A stretch of 5,516 bases of DNA from an uncultured Eubacteriales bacterium (GTDB lineage Bacteria; Bacillota; Clostridia; Oscillospirales; CAG-272): assembly GCA_934446485.1 (NCBI GenBank), contig CAKSEM010000102.1, positions 1 through 5,516 of the forward strand. The letters run 5' to 3'. The notes below the pieces were generated by a model. That model worked only from the letters and a program-made list of their open reading frames with translations. It was not told the DNA's origin and searched no databases. Below, one piece after another: positions 1 through 5,170 of this stretch. The translations under genes and the position numbers were made by a program. Numbering within the stretch: the stretch's first letter is position 1; each line of letters opens with the position of its first letter.

Positions 1-84
1 AAAGGAGACTGGTATTTAACACTTTTTACTTGTACTTGGAGCGGGAATGATCGCATTGCGCTTCGCTGCATACGGCAACTATAA
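1..84 (+). CDS. Sortase, C-terminal fragment (5' end outside window), probably class B-like
   Basis: Reading frame 1 is open from the first base to a TAA at 82-84 and gives 27 residues ending in IRQL. The stretch LTLFTCTW followed by NDRIALRC matches the sortase active-site end: a beta strand of TL-x-TC type carrying the catalytic cysteine (residue 14 of the fragment), then a conserved arginine (residue 20) about six residues later that stabilises the transpeptidation intermediate. Sortases are membrane-anchored cysteine transpeptidases that join LPxTG-like surface proteins to peptidoglycan or to pili. The TLxTC form suggests class B, but 27 residues cannot settle the class. The protein ends about seven residues after the last motif strand, as is usual for the family. 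No partner surface protein or pilin is visible. The identification rests on one motif, so it is moderate. Confidence 0.6.
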   Translation, partial: KGDWYLTLFTCTWSGNDRIALRCIRQL

Positions 85-115
85 CTTACAGCTGCTTCGG
101 AATTCCGAAGTAAGT
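84..115. repeat. Perfect 16-bp palindrome within a longer imperfect inverted repeat, just after the sortase gene
   Basis: CTTCGGAATTCCGAAG at 95-110 is a perfect palindrome beginning 10 nt after the sortase stop codon. It sits in a longer dyad: ACTTAC (84-89) can pair with GTAAGT (110-115) if 90-95 bulge out, giving an 11-bp stem with an AATT loop. The right arm is followed by GGTTTTAAATT, which is only weakly U-rich. It may be a weak terminator for the sortase transcript or a dimeric protein-binding site; the sequence does not decide between them. Confidence 0.45.
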
Positions 116-184
116 GGTTTTAAATTATATCGTCGATGCACTGAGCGGCACGTCGATAAGCACATAATCTTATAAAAACTAAAC

Positions 185-222
185 GACCGCACGGTGCAAT
201 ACATATGATGCACCGTGCGGTC
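185..222. terminator. Strong hairpin, probable bidirectional intrinsic terminator
   Basis: GACCGCACGGTGCA at 185-198 is exactly complementary to 209-222, giving a 14-bp GC-rich stem with a 10-nt loop. On the plus strand the stem is followed by ATTTTATATATTT. On the minus strand it is followed by GTTTAGTTTTTATAAG, the better U-tract. It lies between the sortase gene (plus) and the broken MATE gene (minus), which converge on it, so a shared terminator fits. The minus-strand function is the better supported one. Confidence 0.75.
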
Positions 223-235
223 ATTTTATATATTT

Positions 236-250
236 GTCGGCTTTGCCGAC
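236..250. repeat. Small perfect hairpin downstream of the MATE pseudogene
   Basis: GTCGGC (236-241) and GCCGAC (245-250) form a 6-bp stem with a TTT loop. Read on the minus strand it lies about 28 nt past the MATE stop codon and is followed by AAATATATAAAATG, which is not a proper U-tract. It precedes the stronger hairpin at 185-222 on the same strand and may be an accessory structure of that terminator. Confidence 0.4.
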
Positions 251-277
251 CGAGAGTGTATAAAATTCGGGCTGAGG

Positions 278-1065
278 CTATGGTCTTGAACAGCTGTCGA
301 GTCTGCGATGTCGCTCAAGAAGAGCAAATGCTGCAACGCATATTAGGACAGAGAGAAACGAGGCGGCCGCAGTGGACAGTCCCATCGGCATCAGTGTATC
401 CGTAAACAGTCGTGACATCAGATAAGCACCCGGGATGCGTACAAGAACGATCGCGGTAATGTTGTGCAAAAACGATATCCATGACTTGCCAAGTGCGCAG
501 AAGTAACCGCTGAACGAAAAGTGAATTCCGGCAAATATACAGTCAAATATGTAGCCGCGCAGGTAGAGAGCGCCTGAGGCTGCGACGGCAGCGTCGGTCG
601 TAAATAGCGCAACCGACGGCTCGGCAATGAATTGAACGATCGCAGAGATGACGGTGCCGAAGCACGCTGCGATAATAACAGCGTCACGGAGCGTGTCCTT
701 TGCTCGTTTTACATCTCCTGCACCTACACACTGAGCACCGAGTGCCGAGACCGTTGAGAGCATTGAAGACGGAACGAGGAACAGAAAATCAATGATCTTT
801 TGCTGCGCGATGCGCGTTTCGTGTCATCGGCGCCTACTGCTGCGGCAACCGTGACGGTCGTACCCATTGCAAGTCCGACGATCATGACCGTCAACATATG
901 CATTACCTGAGATCCTACAGATACCGCGGTGGTAGACGTGACGGTATCAAACCTTCCGACAAAGTACAGGTCGGCCATGCTGTATAGGGTTTGCAGAAAG
1001 TACGACAGCAGGTACGGAAGAGAGAATTTTATTATGCTTCTGCGGACGCTGCTGCAATGTGTCAT
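278..1065 (-). pseudogene. MATE-family multidrug/sodium antiporter, broken by a large internal deletion and frame change
   Basis: MATE proteins are inner-membrane transporters of about 450 residues with 12 helices in two homologous halves, exporting drugs or metabolites against Na+ or H+. Here the start at 1065 (GGAG 6 nt upstream) opens a frame with the typical MATE N-terminus (KFSLPYLLSYFLQTLYSMAD, FVGRF) up to GADDTKRA, about 88 codons. The downstream part, in another frame and ending with TAG at 278-280, begins near RIAQQKIIDFLFLVPSS and continues through LSTVSALGAQCVGAGDVKRA, the second-half counterpart of the same loop, followed by helices to the C-terminus (about 177 residues). Together only about 262 codons remain, so roughly 180 codons covering the later first half are gone. 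The junction lies near 804-816. Past it the N-terminal frame runs on as unrelated sequence and stops at 724-726. Neither piece is likely to transport. An assembly error at this point is the alternative. Confidence 0.8.
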
Positions 1066-1101
1066 AATACTCCGTAAAAAATTCGTTTATACTAAAGATT
1101 A

Positions 1102-1129
1102 AGGGGAGATCGCGTTTGCAATCTCCCCT
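1102..1129 (-). terminator. Hairpin after serA, probable terminator of the serC-serA operon
   Basis: AGGGGAGAT (1102-1110) pairs perfectly with ATCTCCCCT (1121-1129), a 9-bp GC-rich stem; GC/GC pairs inside can extend it to leave a GTTT loop. On the minus strand it begins 14 nt after the serA stop and is followed by TAATCTTTAG, a poor U-tract. It also sits upstream of the MATE start at 1065, so read-through could have fed that gene. I see no convincing separate MATE promoter in the gap. Confidence 0.55.
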
Positions 1130-1143
1130 CCGAGAACATATGA

Positions 1144-2301
1144 TCAATCGATCGATATTACTCTGATTATACCGCTGCACTCTTTGATCTTGTCGATAGT
1201 GGCAGGGCTGACTGTGTCAGCAGTATCAACGAGCGTGCAAGCAAACTCGCCCTTTGAACGGTTGGTCATGTTCTCGATGTTGATCGACTGTTCGGCAAGC
1301 GCCGAGGTGATATTCGAGATCATGTTCGGTACATTCATGTGAAGAATTATGAGACGGTGTGCATCTGAACGCGGCATAGTGACTGCGGGGAAGTTTACGC
1401 TGTGTGAGATGTTTCCGTTCTCGAGATAGTCGGTGAGCTCATGAGCTGCCATAACAGCACAGTTGTCCTCACTCTCCGCCGTTGAAGCTCCGAGATGCGG
1501 TATCGTGATAATTCCCGGCGTGCGTACGGTCTCTTCCGTCGGGAAGTCGGTGACATAAGATGCTACGTGACTGTCAGCAAGAGCGTCCTTAAGATCGGCG
1601 GCGCAGACGAGATCGGCACGCGCGAGATTTATAATGCGCACGCCGTTCTTCATCATAGCGATCGAACCAGAATTTATCATGTTCTTCGTCTCCTTCGTTG
1701 CGGGAACGTGGAGGGAGATGTAATCGCATTCCTTGAAGATTTCATCGTACGATGCAGCCTTTCTGATCGAGCGTGAAAGATGCCATGCAGCTTCAACGGT
1801 TATGTACGGATCGTATCCGATTACGTTCATTCCGAGTGCTTTGGCGGTGTTAGCGACCATGCCGCCTATTGCGCCGAGACCGATGACACCGAGCGTCTTA
1901 CCCTCAAGCTCGCAGCCCGCAAACGCAGATTTGCCTTTTTCTACTGATTTTGCAACATCACTTTCGAGAGTATTCGCCCATTCGATTCCGCCGACGATAT
2001 TGCGCGATGCAAGAAGCAGAGCAGCAACAGCCAGCTCCTTGACACCGTTTGCGTTGGCACCGGGAGTATTGAAGACTACGATGCCGCGGTGTGCGCAGTC
2101 CTCAACAGGAATGTTGTTGACTCCGGCACCGCAGCGCGCGATAGCGCGGAGGCTTTCGGGCATTTCCATGTCGTGCATGGATGCCGAACGGACCATGATC
2201 GCGTCCGGATCGGCAATATCGGTGCTTATTTCATAACGATCTCTGTCAAACACTGCAATTCCCGCAGGTGAGATCTTGTTGAGTAGCTTGATTTTAGCCA
2301 T
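1144..2301 (-). CDS. serA: D-3-phosphoglycerate dehydrogenase, short ACT-type
   Basis: Catalyses the NAD-dependent oxidation of 3-phosphoglycerate to 3-phosphohydroxypyruvate, the first step of serine synthesis, in the cytoplasm. The 385-residue product starts MAKIKLLNKI; this ATG has GGAG 6 nt upstream, whereas the in-frame ATG four codons earlier overlaps that site, so I reject it. Visible parts are: the outer substrate domain with VRSASMHDM (residues 37-45) and CGAGVNNIP (57-65); the Rossmann motif GLGAIG (141-146); catalytic Arg228 in NLARAD, Glu256 in FPTEE and His269 in PHLGAS; and a C-terminal ACT domain from about 316, the usual site of serine feedback binding. There is no intervening domain, so this is the short form common in clostridia. 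A small oddity is Ala in place of the usual Gly after the catalytic Arg. It lies 164 nt downstream of serC on the same strand. Confidence 0.95.
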   Translation of the reverse strand: MAKIKLLNKISPAGIAVFDRDRYEISTDIADPDAIMVRSASMHDMEMPESLRAIARCGAGVNNIPVEDCAHRGIVVFNTPGANANGVKELAVAALLLASRNIVGGIEWANTLESDVAKSVEKGKSAFAGCELEGKTLGVIGLGAIGGMVANTAKALGMNVIGYDPYITVEAAWHLSRSIRKAASYDEIFKECDYISLHVPATKETKNMINSGSIAMMKNGVRIINLARADLVCAADLKDALADSHVASYVTDFPTEETVRTPGIITIPHLGASTAESEDNCAVMAAHELTDYLENGNISHSVNFPAVTMPRSDAHRLIILHMNVPNMISNITSALAEQSINIENMTNRSKGEFACTLVDTADTVSPATIDKIKECSGIIRVISID

Positions 2302-2465
2302 AATAATCTCCATTCCGTCGAAAATGCGGCGGCGCAAATGTAATTCAGATCTATAGGTGAAGTTTAATGCAAAACATCTGTGTCGGTATGTGCGCTCTGC
2401 CTTGTTCGTCAAGCAGAACATCACAGTGAGCTGCCGCGCATTTTATTGTGTAATTCGGTGTATTT
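2302..2465 (-). other. serC-serA intergenic spacer with a hairpin; no supported gene
   Basis: This 164-nt gap is long for two genes of one pathway. On the minus strand GTTCTGCTTG and CAAGGCAGAGC (plus-strand positions 2394-2419) form a 10-bp stem with one bulged G, one G-U pair and an ACGAA loop; no U-tract follows. TATAGA occurs about 40 nt upstream of the serA ATG, but I see no good -35 box at 16-18 nt, so a separate serA promoter is unproven. The serA ribosome binding site GGAG is at the serA end of the gap. A start-less open frame crosses the spacer and is discussed under findings. Confidence 0.5.
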
Positions 2466-3551
2466 TCAGTTTTTCGGATTCTTTGCCGCGAAATCGCGCA
2501 TGAAATCGACGAGTGTCTCGACACCTTCGTAAGGCATAGCATTGTAGATTGATGCTCTCATGCCGCCGACCGAACGATGACCTTTGAGGTTTGTGAGCCC
2601 TGCGGCTGTTGCCTCCTTCGGGAACTTCTTGTCGAGCTCCTCAACTCCGGTCACAAATGTGACATTCATCATTGAGCGCGAAGCCTTATCGACGGGTGCT
2701 ATGTAGTAATCCTGACTGTCGAGGTAATCGTAGAGAAGTGCTGCCTTCTTTTCGTTTCTTGCTTTCATTTCCGAAAGACCGCCGATGGAGAGGATCCAAT
2801 CAAACACGAGCCCCGCGACGTAGATCGGCCAGCACGGAGGTGTGTTGTACATGGAGTCATTGTCCGCCATCAGCTGATAGTTCAGCATTGACGGAGTCTC
2901 GGGGCGTGCGTTTCCGAGAAGATCTTCCCTGATTATGACGAGAGTCAGACCTGCGGGGGCAACGTTTTTCTGCGCACCGGCGTAGATGAGACCGAAGCGT
3001 GAGATATCGACGGGCTCCGAGAGGATACAGGAGGACATATCGGCAACGAGCGGAATATCGCCGGTATCTGGAATGTAGTTGAACTTCGTACCGTAGATAG
3101 TGTTGTTGAAGCACATATGTACATAATCGGCATCGGGACGTATCATATCGCGCGTTACCGTAGGTGTGTGTGAGAAGTTGTCATCCTTTGAGGATGCACA
3201 AGCTACTGCATCACCGTACTTTTGGGCCTCTTTGAAAGCCTTGGTTGAAAACTGTCCGCTCAGAATATAATCCGCACGACCGTTTTTCATAAGATTCAGC
3301 GGGACTGCGGCAAACTGCGTTGATGCACCGCCCTGAAGGAAGAGAACCTTGTAGTTATCAGGTATCGACAGAACTTTGCGCATGGAAGCCTCGGCGGCTT
3401 TGATGATTGCATCAAATGCAGGCGAGCGGTGGCTCATTTCCATGACCGACATTCCGGAATCACGGTAGCAGATAAGGTCTGCTTGCGCGCTTTCCAGAAC
3501 CGGAAGCGGAAGCATTGACGGCCCGGCTGAAAAATTATAAACTCTGTTCAT
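2466..3551 (-). CDS. serC: Phosphoserine aminotransferase
   Basis: A cytoplasmic PLP enzyme that transfers the amino group of glutamate to 3-phosphohydroxypyruvate to make O-phosphoserine; the family often also serves pyridoxal phosphate synthesis. The 361-residue product matches the usual ~360. Signatures in order are: NFSAGPSMLP at 6-15; EMSHRS (38-43), with substrate-binding His/Arg; GGAS (74-77), which holds the PLP phosphate; FNNTIYGT (148-155); Asp171 in VADMSS, pairing with the pyridine nitrogen; the Schiff-base Lys195 in AGAQKN; NTPPCWPIY (236-244); and GHRSVGGMRAS (324-334) near the C-terminus. The start at 3551 is preceded by GGAG at 6 nt; the in-frame ATG 29 codons upstream lies within the promoter region and is rejected. 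It is the first gene of the operon leading into serA. No key residue appears to be missing. Confidence 0.96.
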   Translation of the reverse strand: MNRVYNFSAGPSMLPLPVLESAQADLICYRDSGMSVMEMSHRSPAFDAIIKAAEASMRKVLSIPDNYKVLFLQGGASTQFAAVPLNLMKNGRADYILSGQFSTKAFKEAQKYGDAVACASSKDDNFSHTPTVTRDMIRPDADYVHMCFNNTIYGTKFNYIPDTGDIPLVADMSSCILSEPVDISRFGLIYAGAQKNVAPAGLTLVIIREDLLGNARPETPSMLNYQLMADNDSMYNTPPCWPIYVAGLVFDWILSIGGLSEMKARNEKKAALLYDYLDSQDYYIAPVDKASRSMMNVTFVTGVEELDKKFPKEATAAGLTNLKGHRSVGGMRASIYNAMPYEGVETLVDFMRDFAAKNPKN

Positions 3552-3565
3552 ATATACTCCGATCC

Positions 3566-3581
3566 GCCGTCTCTTGACGGC
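3566..3581 (-). promoter_or_regulatory. Hairpin in the short serC 5' leader
   Basis: On the minus strand GCCGTC-AAGA-GACGGC forms a perfect 6-bp GC-rich stem with a 4-nt loop. It ends five nucleotides before the serC GGAG box (plus 3557-3560), inside a predicted leader of about 50 nt. Its position could affect ribosome access or mRNA stability. No U-tract follows, so it is not a terminator. Confidence 0.5.
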
Positions 3582-3609
3582 TGTACCCAATAGGAAGTTT
3601 ATGCTATTC

Positions 3610-3638
3610 ATTATACAATATATCGAATGAAAGCGCAA
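3610..3638 (-). promoter_or_regulatory. Sigma-A type promoter for serC-serA
   Basis: On the minus strand there is a perfect -10 box TATAAT (plus 3610-3615), a spacer of exactly 17 nt, and TTGCGC (plus 3633-3638) as a partial -35 that keeps the TTG. An A/T-rich tract at 3644-3657 lies just upstream and resembles an UP element. Transcription would start near 3603, giving a leader of about 50 nt before the serC ATG. Confidence 0.75.
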
Positions 3639-3715
3639 GAGAAAATTTAAACAAATCGGTGAAAATTATTTCATTCGACCGTAACGGTACGGTGCACGCA
3701 GCGCACTCTGTGTTC

Positions 3716-3744
3716 TTGAAAACCATCGGTTTGTGTGATATAAT
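3716..3744 (+). promoter_or_regulatory. Strong sigma-A promoter for rimM-trmD with extended -10
   Basis: TTGAAA at 3716-3721 (5 of 6 consensus positions), a 17-nt spacer, then TATAAT at 3739-3744 (perfect), with a TG at 3736-3737 giving the extended -10 form TGATATAAT. Transcription should begin near 3751, about 160 nt before the rimM start. It is the best promoter in the window. Confidence 0.85.
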
Positions 3745-3909
3745 ATGTACGAGGGCGCTGCGTTTCGATTTTGTTTGTTGCCTTCTGCACACCGCGCCGC
3801 TGCTTTGTCGGTACGTAGATCGCACGATCCCCTCACTTTGAAGTTTGTCGAATCATGAACGGATGTATGGCAACGCTGTTTTCAAATAACTACGACTGAG
3901 AGGTTACGT

Positions 3910-4437
3910 ATGCCGCGGAATAAATATTTATTGTGTGCGCGGGCAGTTGCGACACACGGCGTAAAGGGAAACCTGAAACTGCAAAATTTGACGGACTCTC
4001 CGAAGGTGCTCGCGGGGCTTCGACTCCTGTATATGAAGCGCGGTGAGGATTACTGCCCGATTCGGGTTGAATCTGCATCATGTCAGAAGGGAGCTGTGCT
4101 CGCTCATCTCTCCGGCATCGATACGCTTGAAGAAGCGATCACATATAAGGGAATGTATTTTTATGCCGACCGTGACGACATACCGATGGAAGACGGCGGA
4201 GTTTTCGTTGCCGACCTGATCGGTCTTTCGGTGTTTGATATCTCGGACGGTGTGACGGTAGGCAAGGTGAAGGACGTCCTCACGGACAGAGTTCAGGATA
4301 TATATGTGGTTTCGGATGTGAACGGCGGTGAATTCATGATACCGGCAGTTCCCGAGTTTATACGGAATGTTGAAGCCTACGGGGAAAGAGCCGGCGTTTA
4401 TGTTTCGCTGATCGACGGTATGCGCGGCGACAGCTGA
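3910..4437 (+). CDS. rimM: Ribosome maturation factor RimM
   Basis: A cytoplasmic assembly factor that binds ribosomal protein S19 and the 30S head and promotes late 16S rRNA processing. The 175-residue length is typical. The N-terminal barrel carries VATHGVKG (13-20), with TDSP at 28-31 matching the family start. The linker region IPMEDGGVFVADLIGLSV (91-108) corresponds to the conserved Y/F-x-x-DLIG segment. The C-terminal PRC-barrel runs through GKVKDVL (118-124), EFMIPAVPEFI (141-151) and VYVSLIDGM (163-171). AGAGG at 3899-3903, 6 nt before the ATG, supports the start. The stop is followed after 16 nt by trmD, the usual pairing in bacteria. The common upstream partner rpsP is absent; instead a dedicated promoter stands upstream. 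Confidence 0.95.
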   Translation: MPRNKYLLCARAVATHGVKGNLKLQNLTDSPKVLAGLRLLYMKRGEDYCPIRVESASCQKGAVLAHLSGIDTLEEAITYKGMYFYADRDDIPMEDGGVFVADLIGLSVFDISDGVTVGKVKDVLTDRVQDIYVVSDVNGGEFMIPAVPEFIRNVEAYGERAGVYVSLIDGMRGDS

Positions 4438-4453
4438 TATTGAGCGGACGAAT

Positions 4454-5170
4454 ATGAAGATAGATATTATGACACTGTTCCCGGAATTTGTAGACGGGAT
4501 ACTTTCGGAAAGCATAATCGGACGCGCGCGCCGTGCGGGTGTCCTTGATATAACGACGCATAACATACGCGACTATTCCGAGGATCGCCACCGTCGCGTA
4601 GACGATACCCCATACGGCGGGGGGCGAGGCATGCTGATGGCTGCCCCGCCGATATATCGCTGCTATGAGGCTGTGTACGGCGGTCGGGGATATACCGACG
4701 CTGATCGTGTAAAGGTACTCTACATGTCTCCTCGCGGCAGGATTTTCGATCAAAAAGCCGCAGCGGAATATGCGAGCCTTGACGGACTCATAATTCTGTG
4801 CGGCCATTATGAGGGGGTTGACGAACGAATTATTGAAGAGATCGTTGACGAGGAAGTGTCGATCGGAGATTTCGTTCTTACGGGAGGCGAGTTGCCCGCC
4901 TGTATCGTTACCGACTGCGTATGCAGACTGTGCGACGGCGTTCTCTCGGATCCAGAATGTCACGAACGCGAGTCATTTTCTGACGGTCTTCTCGAATATC
5001 CGCAGTACACACGCCCGTATGAGTTTCACGGCAGATGTGTGCCTGACGTTTTGATATCGGGTCACCATGAAAATATCGAGAAGTGGCGCCGCGAGGCATC
5101 AGTGCACCTTACGGAAGAACGGCGCCCGGATCTCATCGCGGACAACGGCGATCAGAGCATTCCGAAGTAA
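4454..5170 (+). CDS. trmD: tRNA (guanine-N1-)-methyltransferase (m1G37)
   Basis: Uses S-adenosylmethionine to methylate G37 next to the anticodon of tRNAs reading CNN codons, which prevents +1 frameshifting; an essential trefoil-knot (SPOUT) dimer in most bacteria. The 238-residue length is normal. Motifs are DDTPYGGGRGM (50-60), LCGHYEGVDER (115-125) and SIGDFVLTGGELPA (136-149), which form the knot and SAM pocket, then Arg158, FSDGLLEYPQYTRP (175-188), the SGHHENIEKWR segment (202-212) and RRPDL (223-227). Counting from Arg158, the residue equivalent to the catalytic Asp169 of the E. coli and Haemophilus enzymes is Glu173. The only ribosome-binding sequence is a weak GGA 5 nt before the ATG, so translation is probably coupled to rimM. 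The gene's last 19 bp overlap the opposing amidase gene, and rplS does not follow. Confidence 0.96.
   Translation: MKIDIMTLFPEFVDGILSESIIGRARRAGVLDITTHNIRDYSEDRHRRVDDTPYGGGRGMLMAAPPIYRCYEAVYGGRGYTDADRVKVLYMSPRGRIFDQKAAAEYASLDGLIILCGHYEGVDERIIEEIVDEEVSIGDFVLTGGELPACIVTDCVCRLCDGVLSDPECHERESFSDGLLEYPQYTRPYEFHGRCVPDVLISGHHENIEKWRREASVHLTEERRPDLIADNGDQSIPK

Larger units (their letters stand above)
3552..3909. other. 358-nt divergent intergenic region between serC and rimM
   Basis: There is no convincing gene in this stretch. It holds the serC promoter and leader hairpin on the minus strand, the rimM promoter on the plus strand, and a rimM leader of about 160 nt. Other visible structure is ACCGTAACGGT, a palindrome around one central base, at 3678-3688, and a 9-bp inverted repeat whose arms (3696-3704 and 3755-3763) lie on either side of the rimM promoter. 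A 14-codon open frame at 3855-3899 ends just before the rimM ribosome binding site but has no good binding site of its own. I recognise no known riboswitch or ribosomal-protein leader fold by eye. Confidence 0.6.

Noticed and set aside
1733..2236. A 167-codon plus-strand frame opposite serA
   Set aside because: It lies wholly antisense to a well-conserved gene, and its composition reflects the serA codons on the other strand; no family resemblance or start signal.
3819..3830. GATCGCACGATC as a leader hairpin
   Set aside because: Only 4-5 bp with a 2-4 nt loop and no U-tract; too weak to call as a regulatory element.
3745..3858. A 37-codon open frame starting just after the rimM -10 box
   Set aside because: The ATG overlaps the -10 to start-site region, has no ribosome binding site, and the arginine/alanine-rich product looks like random translation of GC-rich DNA.
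4358..4963. A 201-codon minus-strand frame opposite rimM-trmD
   Set aside because: It is an antisense shadow of trmD with no promoter, no ribosome binding site and no recognisable domain.
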